Source: a virus. Taken from it: a stretch of DNA of 24,128 nt. Location: IMG/VR virus record IMGVR_UViG_3300025138_000347, positions 1 through 24,128 of that record. One strand, given 5' to 3'. The notes below the pieces were generated by a model that made no database searches, had not been told where the DNA came from, and saw only the letters and a program-made list of their open reading frames with translations. Of the stretch, positions 5,975 to 13,439 are shown piece by piece; positions within the stretch are counted from its first letter, which is position 1; every line of letters begins with the position of its first letter. Made by a program: the position numbers and the translations under genes.

Positions 5975-5984
5975 ATATGTCGGT
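5975..5984 (-). promoter_or_regulatory. Candidate phage promoter motif ACCGACATAT (copy 2)
   Basis: The same 10-mer as at 3042-3051, again on the minus strand, about 60 nt after a terminator and before a GC-rich hairpin and an AGAAAGG ribosome binding site. The repeated order of parts is the main support for a promoter. Confidence 0.4.
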
Positions 5985-6045
5985 CTTAATAATTCTGCCT
6001 TCAGCGGAGTCGGGGACACGGATACCGTTGGGCTCGCGCGCATAA

Positions 6046-6072
6046 GAAAACCTCCCCTTGCGAGGAGGCTTC
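6046..6072 (-). terminator. Intrinsic terminator, minus strand
   Basis: The minus strand reads CCTCCTC-GCAA-GGGGAGG, a 7-pair stem (one U-G) with a GNRA tetraloop, extended by three A-U or G-U pairs and followed by TTTTCTT. It begins 12 nt after the stop of the 71-aa gene. Confidence 0.88.
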
Positions 6073-6083
6073 CCTTGCCTTGT

Positions 6084-6299
6084 TCACTTAACGCCGTCGT
6101 CGACGTTCTTACCCCCCTTTACTGAGACCTTCCAGAAGTCGTAGGAGAGTTCACCGTTGTAGAGGGACAGTTTGTAAGCCTTACCTTCCACGATGATTAC
6201 GGAAGGGACTCCCGCCACGGCCAACTTCTCGATGACTCCCCCCTTCGCAGTGTGGATTTCACTGGGGATGGTTGCGATTTCGAAAGACGATGATGACAT
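6084..6299 (-). CDS. Small hypothetical early protein
   Basis: A 71-residue protein, not recognised. Two beta-like segments (KLAVAGVPSVIIVEGKAYKL and SYDFWKVSVKGG) suggest a small beta-rich fold, with Ser-rich residues at the start. The ATG has AGGAG 7 nt upstream, one of the strongest sites in this arm. It stands alone between the 478-bp repeat region and its own terminator, so it is probably transcribed from a promoter inside that region. High single-gene expression is plausible. Confidence 0.72.
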   Translation of the reverse strand: MSSSSFEIATIPSEIHTAKGGVIEKLAVAGVPSVIIVEGKAYKLSLYNGELSYDFWKVSVKGGKNVDDGVK

Positions 6300-6335
6300 G
6301 GCTATCTCCTAGATGCCAGTTATGGGAAACGACGA

Positions 6336-6375
6336 CCACTTTGGCCGTCTTGCGAGGAACGAGAGGCCAATGTGG
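6336..6375. repeat. 11-bp inverted repeat in leader of the 71-aa gene
   Basis: CCACTTTGGCC (6336-6346) and GGCCAATGTGG (6365-6375) are inverted copies with one mismatch and an 18-nt spacer. It may be an operator or an RNA hairpin in the leader. Confidence 0.5.
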
Positions 6376-6431
6376 ACGGCGATTCCATTAGGCTTTCGAA
6401 CTTTTCGGGCAGGTAAAACCACGAAGGTTCT

Positions 6432-6774
6432 GGTACCGCTACCGTGGGGTATAGGTGGGGGTGTAGTGGCCCCTACTTCGCTGTGCTAGCAGTAAGAGAA
6501 AGGCCCCTCCCGTATCAAAATCTTTTGCCCGGTACTTTTGGTACTAGTGTGGTACGCAGTTATCGCCGTTTTAGGCTTAATACAGGCGGTTGTACCAGAC
6601 ATACCGCATGTACCATGCTGCGGGCTATCCTTTATATCTCTCTTCTCTCTCTCTTAACTTTCTAAAAAGATGTGGTACATATGGTACGGGAGTAAAAAAA
6701 CGGCCTTCCCGTTGCCGAGAAGACCGCTTGGAGGGGTACCAGACCTGCCTAAAGATCTGGTACGGGTGTGGTAC
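6432..6774. repeat. Array of 11 GGTAC/GTACC half-sites (iteron-like)
   Basis: GGTAC occurs at 6432 (as GGTACC), 6531, 6540, 6551, 6674, 6683, 6735 (as GGTACC), 6759 and 6770, and GTACC at 6592 and 6610. Less than one would be expected by chance in this length on both strands. Several share a longer consensus TGGTAC, and neighbours are spaced 8, 9, 11 and 11 bp apart, close to one helical turn. One copy lies in the palindrome GCATGTACCATGC (6606-6618). Such spacing suggests a protein binding side by side on one face of the DNA. Confidence 0.7.
6694..6726 (-). terminator. Intrinsic terminator after the helicase gene, minus strand
   Basis: The minus strand reads CGGTCTTCTC and GGGAAGGCCG (10 pairs, two of them G-U) around a 6-nt loop, followed by seven T residues. 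It lies about 50 nt after the helicase stop. Confidence 0.87.
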
Positions 6775-6777
6775 TTG

Positions 6778-8166
6778 TTAGGACTTAAGGGCTAAACCCC
6801 TAAGGCCCCTTTTGCCACCATTGCCAATCCGTGCTTTGCGAAGATCCCAAGTCGTTCCTTCGACGAGGCGATGGATTAGTTGGTTCTGGCTAAGTGGGGG
6901 GACTTTGAGGTCCTTGCTCCATTCCCGCCAATGGGAATACAAGGCTTCGGAGGGAATAAACCCACCTTCTTTAGGCTCAAACTTATTACCTAAGAACTCA
7001 TCAACGGGGTTATTGACGGTGTGGTACTCATCAATAAGGCTAAGAGACCGCTCGGGCATAGGAAATTTCTGCTTGGGGTCATTCTCTTCTTCGATAGCCT
7101 GAGCCCCTCTCCAAGCCCAATAGGCAATTCCGGGCAATTCTTCAAGGAGTTGATCGGCTAGTCGGTAGTTTTCACGACCAGCAAAACTTACCGTGAAGGG
7201 GAGAAGTACCATCTTCCCAGACAGCCCGAGCCCCTTGTTGGGGAGACGCGGAATCTCGTTGGACTGCATGATCGGGACGGCGTCCACAACCACATTCCTG
7301 AGCGGCTGCTCGAACTTTCTGTTGATGGAGATGGGGTCTTTCCCCACAATCGACTTGAGGACTCTGCATGCTGCTTCACCCTCACGATTTGATATTTCAG
7401 ATACTTCATTGATTGCCATCACCCGTGCTTGTTCGATGCCCCAAAGCCCGAACTGACCAGCGATATCCTCAAGGCATGTACCCATATACGCCTCGCCAAG
7501 AAGGGCCTTGAGGACAGACATGATTGTACCTTTGCCCCCTCGGATCTTTCCATACATCAAGAACCATTTGGCATAATCTCTATGCGGCAAAAGGCAATAA
7601 CCAAACATCCGCTGCAAAAGGCAAGACCATTCAGGGTCTCCACCGCCCCATTCTTCTAGGCACTTGTCCCAAGTAGGACAAACGGCCTTTGAATCAAAGT
7701 CGCAAGGGAGAACATTTGGGTCAAAGAATGTTTCATCCCGGTCAAACATGTCTCCTGTCTTTGCATCAAGGATCGTATCGCCAAAAGAAATCAATGTATG
7801 CGTTGATTTTGTTTTGGGGGCCGTTAGCCATACAGGAGACTTTTCGTGTGGAAGAGTCTGCACTGCTTGCAACGCACGCATGACCCCCTGAACCTTGGGG
7901 ATATTAGGTGCAAATCTAACTTGTCTGGTTCCGGTCGCAGACGCTTGGGGGAAAGTGGTGTTTTCTAGCGAAACCCAAATTGCACTCTCAACCCACTCGC
8001 GGTCTCGTTGTTGCCAACGCTCTGCATACCATTCGTAAAAATTACCTCTCCAAAACCATAGTCCGTTTCTACCATTAGGGGTAGAGAAACGGGTCTGCAG
8101 CAGGTATCTTGCAACCTGCATGGGTTCTTGGGACGCTAGGGTAGGCGTTTGCGTCCTGCTTGTCAT
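6778..8166 (-). CDS. SF3-type replicative helicase (D5/P4-like)
   Basis: A 462-residue ATPase of helicase superfamily 3, as found in phage P4 alpha and poxvirus D5, which unwinds DNA at an origin. The Walker A motif is GKIRGGKGT (206-214), Walker B is VMAINE (249-254), and motif C is PIMQSNEIPRL (298-308), followed by GKMVLLPF. The C-terminal 90 residues (from about DEYHTVNNPVDEF) look like the winged-helix tail typical of these proteins. The first 180 residues show no clear primase motif. The start is ATG at 8166 with GGAGG 7 nt upstream. An in-frame ATG 21 nt earlier would place that site inside the gene. SF3 helicases often recognise repeats close to their own gene, which fits the array at 6432-6774. 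Confidence 0.88.
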   Translation of the reverse strand: MTSRTQTPTLASQEPMQVARYLLQTRFSTPNGRNGLWFWRGNFYEWYAERWQQRDREWVESAIWVSLENTTFPQASATGTRQVRFAPNIPKVQGVMRALQAVQTLPHEKSPVWLTAPKTKSTHTLISFGDTILDAKTGDMFDRDETFFDPNVLPCDFDSKAVCPTWDKCLEEWGGGDPEWSCLLQRMFGYCLLPHRDYAKWFLMYGKIRGGKGTIMSVLKALLGEAYMGTCLEDIAGQFGLWGIEQARVMAINEVSEISNREGEAACRVLKSIVGKDPISINRKFEQPLRNVVVDAVPIMQSNEIPRLPNKGLGLSGKMVLLPFTVSFAGRENYRLADQLLEELPGIAYWAWRGAQAIEEENDPKQKFPMPERSLSLIDEYHTVNNPVDEFLGNKFEPKEGGFIPSEALYSHWREWSKDLKVPPLSQNQLIHRLVEGTTWDLRKARIGNGGKRGLRGLALKS

Positions 8167-8208
8167 AGTTGATCCTCCAAAGGACAATTAGTAATGTCAT
8201 TAATCCCG

Positions 8209-8214
8209 TATAAT
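8209..8214 (+). promoter_or_regulatory. Possible -10 box TATAAT for the late genes
   Basis: A perfect TATAAT lies in the 120-bp gap between the divergent helicase and late genes. No TTGACA-like -35 lies 16-18 bp upstream (the bases are AT-rich), so this is a weak promoter call. The late leader would be about 66 nt long and carries AAGGAAAGG before the first late start. Confidence 0.3.
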
Positions 8215-8286
8215 ACAATTGCTGGCGTTCTGGCTCCAAGCCTTACCCCTCTTGCAAATGCGTATTCCTAAGGAAAGGCTCAGGGC

Positions 8287-9540
8287 ATGACTGCCAATTC
8301 AAATCAAACTACCTCCACACCACAAGGCAATGGTACCAACCCTGCTGCTTCTCTGGAGATGATGGCTTCAATGTTTGCTCAGATGCAGCAAGAAGATGCT
8401 GAACGAAGAGCAAGGCAGGGAATCATCGGGCAAACGCAAGAAGCAAACCGCCTCATCAACGCAGGGCCCTTTGGTGGTCGCAACGAGTTGAGGACCCAGT
8501 CCATCGACGAACGTCGAAGAGAGATGAACGTAGGCTCTCTCCGGGGACGCACGCAAGCACAGAAGGAAAGGGACGAGAAGTCTCGTGCCGCAACGAAGAA
8601 ACGAAACGCGGACAAGAAGGCACGGCGAGCAAACAAAAAGCAGCCTTCGCCTGCAAGTAGGGTTCCGCAACAAAGTCCTGCTCCTGCCGCCCCGCAAGAA
8701 AACTTTGTTGAAAATCGAACGCCCGAACAAGAGCGTCAGTTGCAAATTGATCTTGCCAATGCCTATGGGATGGCAAACGCACGAAGAAAAGAAGAAGAAC
8801 TTCAAGGGCGAAGAGATTTCACTGCCAACTTGGGAGGCATCCCGCCTGCCGGGCCTTATCTCGCTCCTGTAGATGGAAGAACTCCTGCACAAGAACGGCA
8901 ACTTCAGATTGATCTTGCCAATGCTCACGGAATGGCAAACGCTGCGAGGGCAGAAGAAGAGATGGGTGCCCGAAGGGACTACACATTCGACATGAGAAAC
9001 AACCCTACGGTTGTCAACAACAGGACTCCCGAGCAAGAGCGTCAACTTCAAATCGACCTTGCTAATGCACAGGGTTCTGTAAATGCTGATCAGGCTGCTG
9101 CCGAGAGAGATCTATATCAACGAGGGGCGTTCACCTCAAATCTCGGCATGGGTCCCCGTGTAGGGTCTACCCATTACGGAAGTGATCATGCCGGTGCTGA
9201 TCCCACCCATCCCCTAAGGCTTCCTAGATTCATGATGTCAGGAGGAGGAGGAATAGACACCGCGGAAATTCGGTATCCAATTCCATACCCGACAAACCCA
9301 AGCCCTATTGATGGGCGTATGGGGCCGTTCCCCGAAAGCCAATTCCAAGGTCCTCCCGATCCCCGAGAAAGAAACATCGGATATCCGGGAAACTACCCGG
9401 GCACCCCTATTCCAATCCCTCCTTTTATGCTCCCGGGATTTGATAGGGACCGTTCACAAATCGAATTGCCCATCCGATTCAACCCCATGGATTTCCATAT
9501 GGGGAGCCCGTATATGCGTCCACGTAATTACGAGTATTGA
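8287..9540 (+). CDS. Triple-repeat late protein of unknown function
   Basis: A 417-residue protein, the first late gene. The first 140 residues are Gln-rich and then basic (a run of Lys, Arg and Ala around 95-120). Next come three copies of a 40-44 residue unit starting at about residues 143, 197 and 245, each with RTPxQERQLQIDLANA followed by a charged helix and an aromatic stretch. The last 120 residues are rich in Pro, Gly, Tyr and Met (RYPIPYPTNP, PIPIPPFMLPGF), like a flexible virion protein. I do not recognise it. Its position before the terminase genes and its composition suggest a virion or injected protein, by inference only. The start ATG follows AAGGAAAGG at a workable distance. 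Confidence 0.8.
   Translation: MTANSNQTTSTPQGNGTNPAASLEMMASMFAQMQQEDAERRARQGIIGQTQEANRLINAGPFGGRNELRTQSIDERRREMNVGSLRGRTQAQKERDEKSRAATKKRNADKKARRANKKQPSPASRVPQQSPAPAAPQENFVENRTPEQERQLQIDLANAYGMANARRKEEELQGRRDFTANLGGIPPAGPYLAPVDGRTPAQERQLQIDLANAHGMANAARAEEEMGARRDYTFDMRNNPTVVNNRTPEQERQLQIDLANAQGSVNADQAAAERDLYQRGAFTSNLGMGPRVGSTHYGSDHAGADPTHPLRLPRFMMSGGGGIDTAEIRYPIPYPTNPSPIDGRMGPFPESQFQGPPDPRERNIGYPGNYPGTPIPIPPFMLPGFDRDRSQIELPIRFNPMDFHMGSPYMRPRNYEY
8713..9150 (+). repeat. Three tandem in-frame repeats within the late protein
   Basis: The repeat units begin near 8713, 8875 and 9019, spaced 162 and 144 nt. The core encodes ERQLQIDLANA in all three copies, while the DNA differs at many third positions. 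Protein-level selection has therefore kept the unit, and the duplication is not recent. Confidence 0.85.
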
Positions 9541-9548
9541 AGGTTTAA

Positions 9549-10841
9549 ATGGCAAAGCGAAATCTCCAGCAAACGGATATCACCGAACTGATTTCATCGG
9601 GGATGTCCACAAAAAAGCAAAGAGCATTGTTGAAGAAGGCTATTTCTTCTGGAGAAATTAGTGCCATTGAAGCAATGGGTTTGTTTCTTAATGAGGCTGG
9701 GGGCAAGAGATTTCCAACCCCTAGATTTCTAGAAGAAGCAGTAGCCAAGGAAGTCCCGGGCTTTGAACTCTTCGCTAATGAACAAGAAAACATTCTTCGT
9801 AGAGAAAGAATGCTTCCTTTTGAGGAGATGGAAAAACAAGGAAGTTTGTCTGTCAGAGGCAAAGCATCTCTCGAAGCCATGAGGGCTGCTCAAGACGAGC
9901 CTCCACTTTCAAAGAAGGGCCGTGAAGATCTTCGATTGGAGATGGAAGAGCGTGATAGGCTAGTCCGTAAAGCAGATCGAAGGTCTACTAGTAAGGGTAT
10001 AAAATATGACGGTCCCGGAAGGAACGATGAACTTGGGGTTGGTCGATTAGGTCCGGACCAAAACCAATTCCGTACCCCACGAGAGGAAGTTGGCCTTCGC
10101 CTTAATCGACTAAGGGCTGACGCTACTATCCAGTTTGAAGAAGGTACAGGCAGGAGAGCCCAGACAGTTATTGTCAAGCCGGATTTATCCGGTAAGGGCC
10201 TTACTGTTGAAATGCAGGATTACCGAGGCAATCCAAAAAGGATTACCAAGGAAAACTCAAACCGCATCATGTTGAAGTACTTCCGTGCTTTGTACAAGAA
10301 GACGGGAAATCGAGATTTCAACCCCGACAAAAGAGGCGGCATTGCTTCTAGCATTGAGAAGAGAGCCGCTATTTTTAGAAACCAAGATAAGCCTCTTTCC
10401 TTTGGGGCTACGGGGACCCCGGAACAAGGGGCTGTTCGTAGAAACACCCTTGTTGATGTGGCTAAGAGCCGAACGGGTCTTGGGCTTACTGACAAGGGAA
10501 GAGCAAGCGAAACACTTCCCAACGAAAAACTCAGGGATGAGATCAAAGAAAACTTTAGTTCTGACCCTAAAATCCGAAGAGGCCAAATGCTTCGAAGGGC
10601 AAAACTCAAGGGGGAGATTGCTAATCCAACTCCTCAGGTTTTCTCTGCGGGTACAGGGAAACCTGCTACATCTAAGGACTTTGATCGTCTTAGGAAATCC
10701 GCAGGCCCTGACTCTGACATAAACAAGTTGCGTACTCAATTCATGAAAATGGCTAAGCGTGGCGGACCTGCTGCACTCATCGCACTCGCACTTCTAGTGG
10801 GGGGAGGGGCTCTTGTCGGATCAACTAGCGAAGCAGCCTGA
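9549..10841 (+). CDS. Basic late protein with C-terminal membrane segment
   Basis: A 430-residue protein, not recognised. It is highly charged, with many short Lys/Arg/Glu helices through residues 1-400. It ends in one hydrophobic, Gly- and Ala-rich segment at about 408-427 (AALIALALLVGGGALVG) preceded by KMAKRGG, which looks like a tail-anchor or membrane-inserting helix. A protein of this shape among virion genes could be ejected into the host envelope with the DNA, but this is inference. The start ATG has GAAGG 5 nt upstream. It follows the repeat protein by 8 nt and overlaps the next gene by 29 nt. Confidence 0.78.
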   Translation: MAKRNLQQTDITELISSGMSTKKQRALLKKAISSGEISAIEAMGLFLNEAGGKRFPTPRFLEEAVAKEVPGFELFANEQENILRRERMLPFEEMEKQGSLSVRGKASLEAMRAAQDEPPLSKKGREDLRLEMEERDRLVRKADRRSTSKGIKYDGPGRNDELGVGRLGPDQNQFRTPREEVGLRLNRLRADATIQFEEGTGRRAQTVIVKPDLSGKGLTVEMQDYRGNPKRITKENSNRIMLKYFRALYKKTGNRDFNPDKRGGIASSIEKRAAIFRNQDKPLSFGATGTPEQGAVRRNTLVDVAKSRTGLGLTDKGRASETLPNEKLRDEIKENFSSDPKIRRGQMLRRAKLKGEIANPTPQVFSAGTGKPATSKDFDRLRKSAGPDSDINKLRTQFMKMAKRGGPAALIALALLVGGGALVGSTSEAA

Positions 10842-11295
10842 ATGGGAACACCAAGGAAACGCGGGAAAGATTCTATCTTTCTTTGATGCAGACGCAGCGG
10901 CCAAAGCAATCGACATGAACTCTTTCACAATGGAAGAGGAGATTGCTACTCTTGTCCAGCACATGAGGGACCCAGACGCTAAGATTGCTCTCAGAGCCCA
11001 CAATCAATTCCGCCGAGTCTTGAATGAAGTTGCGAAGGCAAGCGGCCTTATAACTACTCAAGAATACACGGCAACCAATCAAGAAGGGAATAAGAGTGTC
11101 CGCATCACCCGCAATCAAAAACTCCTCTCAAACCTCAAAGCCACGACCCACCGAAGTAACCTCCCGGAAAAACCTAACTTCGCAGCCCAGTATCTCCCCC
11201 CCTCAAGAAGAGATTCTGAAAGCGATGAAGGGGATGGGTCCGATGGGACTGGCGAGATCGGCGGGTCAAGTACTATTCGACTTGGCGATCAATGA
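10813..11295 (+). CDS. Possible terminase small subunit
   Basis: A 160-residue protein starting at TTG 10813, with GGGGAGG about 5 nt upstream, inside the end of the previous gene. Residues 40-100 are helical (TMEEEIATLVQHMRDPDAKIALRAHNQ, then RRVLNEVAKASGLI), followed by a basic segment (SVRITRNQKLLSNLK). The C-terminus is acidic and low complexity (DSESDEGDGSDG). Small size, helical core and location two genes before the large terminase fit a small terminase, which recognises phage DNA for packaging. I see no clear DNA-binding motif, so the call is positional. Its last 200 nt also encode the start of the next gene in another frame. Confidence 0.6.
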   Translation: MSDQLAKQPEWEHQGNAGKILSFFDADAAAKAIDMNSFTMEEEIATLVQHMRDPDAKIALRAHNQFRRVLNEVAKASGLITTQEYTATNQEGNKSVRITRNQKLLSNLKATTHRSNLPEKPNFAAQYLPPSRRDSESDEGDGSDGTGEIGGSSTIRLGDQ

Positions 11296-11530
11296 TATTG
11301 ACGGGTTCATTGGAAACCGGGAGCGGTTCGGGGCTTTTCTGTATCAAAGATACGTTCATCAAGATGAACCGACCAAGCACTTCTTCCGGGTCTTTGACGC
11401 CGTGCATCCGTACAGCCTTCTACGGAACGCAGATGTTTCCTTTGTAGCCATCATGGCAAGGATTGCTGCGATTGAACTCCTTGCCTCTGGAACTCTGAAT
11501 GCGAATCAAGAGAATAGAGACAAGGTCTGA
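11096..11530 (+). CDS. Hypothetical protein, large out-of-frame overlap with previous gene
   Basis: A protein of up to 144 residues in the +1 frame relative to the gene before. From about residue 40 it is well ordered, with helices such as LARSAGQVLFDLAINDIDGF and VAIMARIAAIELLASG. The start is GTG at 11096 with AAGGGA 6 nt upstream. ATG at 11226 would cut the overlap to 70 nt but has a poorer site. The first 40 residues from the GTG are Ser-, Pro- and Lys-rich and could be disordered. It overlaps the large terminase start by 32 nt. I do not recognise a family. Confidence 0.68.
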   Translation: MSASPAIKNSSQTSKPRPTEVTSRKNLTSQPSISPPQEEILKAMKGMGPMGLARSAGQVLFDLAINDIDGFIGNRERFGAFLYQRYVHQDEPTKHFFRVFDAVHPYSLLRNADVSFVAIMARIAAIELLASGTLNANQENRDKV

Positions 11531-13439
11531 GGGTAACGAACTCTTTCCGCTGCCTTCTGATTACATGGAATGTACGGAAGAAGGCCAAAGACAAGCCCGA
11601 ATTAATGCCTGTAGGCAATGGCTAGTCCCAGTAACGACCCCGCAAGACAAAGCGGATCGTTTTATTGGGGCTATGCTTTTCTTTGATCATTGGTATCTGT
11701 GTCCGGATGAAGCAGACGACTTCAACCCAATGTTCTATGACGAAGATCCAGTCCCCCTACCGGACGGACACTTGGGGATCTACAAGGAGTGGGCACAGAA
11801 CCGAGCGTCTATTGCCATTGCACCGCGAGGTTTTGCCAAGAGCAACTGCATTCGGAAGTCAATCCTTCTCCAGATGCTGACAAGGCCCGGCTACTCATTC
11901 ATCTACGCGACCTCCACGAACGACAACGCCAAGCAGACCGGCCAGATCATCAAGACGCAGTTCCAAGAGAACGCCCGCATCTTTGATGATTGGAGCCCTG
12001 AGTTCCCTGACAACCGAATTGTGCCTCGTCGTGGCGAAGCCTCCTTCGGCATCGAGTTGATGTATCTGAAGAACGGGTCGTGGTTCAGGGCGATCTCGTC
12101 TGAAAGTAGGCAGCGTGGTGGTCGCCCCCGCTGCTACGTCCTTGATGACCCCGAATATGACCCACGGGCATCAACCTCGATGTCTGTCCTGCGGTCATAC
12201 ATGGACACCCTGCTCTTCAAGGTGGTCATGCCCATGATCACGAGGCCCGGCACGAGTCTCCGATGGCTCGCTACCTTTGTGAGTCGTCGTCACTATGCGT
12301 GGTACGCCATGGAGACTCAGGAATCTTTAAAGGGCCTCAAGGCTAAAGATCCCCGATTCGATCACTGGTCACGCATGATCATCAAGGCTGCATATAAAGA
12401 CACTGATGATCGCCTTGTTTCTTGTTGGCCCGAGATGTGGCCGGTAGACCGCCAACAAAAAATAGATGATCCACGTCTTAAAGAACGAATCAGCCTTGAG
12501 GAGATCAAGGAGCAGATTGGTTCTGCAAACTTCTCTTCAGAGTACATGGCTGATCCCGGTTCTAGCGAAGATCAATTCTTCCCTGAGTTAGGGGATAGTC
12601 ATCGCTGGTGGCTTACAAGCATTGATGCGGCATACGGCACATCTCCTCGTGAATCTGCCACCTTGATTAATTGGGAGGATAAAGAAGGCAATACAAAGAA
12701 GATGCCTATTTGTGACTTCTTGAAAAACTCATGGCTGTTCATGACTATTGATACGTCTTGGACTTCAAAGGGTGATTCGGATTACAAGGTTGCAACGGTC
12801 ATGGCCGCAACTCCAGAGAATGAGTTGTTTGTTCTTGATATCTGGGGGGGGCAGTGCGACGAAAACACCCTTATCAAGAACGTATTTGAGATCGCAGATA
12901 AGTGGCGGGTTCCCTCAATCCATCCAGAAGTCGTCAGGCAAAGCATTGCTCTTTACCAAACGCTAGACACTCTTGTAAAACAACGGGCTACTGAGATGTT
13001 TGGGGTCGCACACTTGCCAAAGATCGTGCCGCTCAAAGTTGGGATGATGTCTAAGTCTTCTCGGATTGGGGCTCTTCAATTCCGTTTTGAGAACGGTTTG
13101 ATTAAGTTTCCTATAGAGAAAAGAATGGACCGCCATTGGACTAATCTGTTTGATCAAATTGAGCAGTTCAATCCTGAAGTCCCTGATGGCGGACTCGCTA
13201 AAGACGACCATCTTGATACTCTTTCAATGTCAGGCAATATCCTCAAGGGCAGGATTAGACGAGCCCCGGAAGATATGGAAGATGATAGGTCTACTGAAGA
13301 GCGTCTTCTTGACGGGGAATTAACTGACGAACAGGGCACTCTTCTTGCTTATAAGTTGAAGTCACTTAGTCCGGAGTTGATAAATGAACTACTCGCAAGA
13401 GCCGGAGATTGCCCCCCAGATGGAAAGAGCAGAGTCTGA
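11499..13439 (+). CDS. terL: Terminase large subunit
   Basis: A 646-residue DNA-packaging motor of the usual two-domain kind. The N-terminal ATPase has a Walker A-like APRGFAKS (108-115) and Walker B CYVLDDPE (212-219, the D/E pair acting on ATP). The C-terminal RNase H-like nuclease has its first Asp in FMTIDTSW (D418), a Glu near IHPEVVR (E477) and a final Asp in KDDHLDTL (568-575). The enzyme docks at the portal, pumps DNA into the prohead and cuts the concatemer. Length is typical. ATG 11499 overlaps the previous gene by 32 nt and has only a weak ribosome binding site, so coupling is likely. The C-terminal 70 residues are charged and specific to this phage. Confidence 0.95.
   Translation: MRIKRIETRSEGNELFPLPSDYMECTEEGQRQARINACRQWLVPVTTPQDKADRFIGAMLFFDHWYLCPDEADDFNPMFYDEDPVPLPDGHLGIYKEWAQNRASIAIAPRGFAKSNCIRKSILLQMLTRPGYSFIYATSTNDNAKQTGQIIKTQFQENARIFDDWSPEFPDNRIVPRRGEASFGIELMYLKNGSWFRAISSESRQRGGRPRCYVLDDPEYDPRASTSMSVLRSYMDTLLFKVVMPMITRPGTSLRWLATFVSRRHYAWYAMETQESLKGLKAKDPRFDHWSRMIIKAAYKDTDDRLVSCWPEMWPVDRQQKIDDPRLKERISLEEIKEQIGSANFSSEYMADPGSSEDQFFPELGDSHRWWLTSIDAAYGTSPRESATLINWEDKEGNTKKMPICDFLKNSWLFMTIDTSWTSKGDSDYKVATVMAATPENELFVLDIWGGQCDENTLIKNVFEIADKWRVPSIHPEVVRQSIALYQTLDTLVKQRATEMFGVAHLPKIVPLKVGMMSKSSRIGALQFRFENGLIKFPIEKRMDRHWTNLFDQIEQFNPEVPDGGLAKDDHLDTLSMSGNILKGRIRRAPEDMEDDRSTEERLLDGELTDEQGTLLAYKLKSLSPELINELLARAGDCPPDGKSRV

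Larger units (their letters stand above)
6300..6777. other. 478-bp non-coding region, candidate origin or control region
   Basis: No convincing gene is found on either strand. The region holds the GGTAC repeat array (6432-6774), the minus-strand terminator of the helicase gene (6694-6726), a pyrimidine-rich, purine-poor stretch on the plus strand (about 6628-6664, including TTTATATCTC), and an inverted repeat in the leader of the 71-aa gene (6336-6375). Repeats flanking a strand-biased stretch beside an SF3 helicase gene are the usual layout of a replication origin. A regulator-binding control region is the main alternative. Confidence 0.55.

Noticed and set aside
6560-6620. An 18-codon frame on the minus strand in the repeat region (near ATG 6616)
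   Set aside because: It is very short, with a distant AAAGGA and no recognisable product. The GGTAC repeats cross it without regard to frame.
1-8166. Many plus-strand open frames of 60-140 codons across the left arm
   Set aside because: They overlap well-supported minus-strand genes, have no recognisable products, and usually lack ribosome binding sites.
8167-8286. A full sigma-70 promoter pair for divergent transcription
   Set aside because: TATAAT is present on the plus strand, but no acceptable -35 is found at 16-18 bp. The minus-strand TTGTAT has no good -10 at the right distance.
8368-9051. A 227-codon open frame on the minus strand opposite the triple-repeat protein
   Set aside because: It mirrors the repeats of the plus-strand gene. 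Its product is Cys/Ser/Arg-rich without recognisable features.
8713-9150. The three repeats as a CRISPR-like or direct-repeat DNA element
   Set aside because: The repeats are in frame, of protein-unit size, and diverged at third codon positions. They are protein repeats, not DNA-level repeats.
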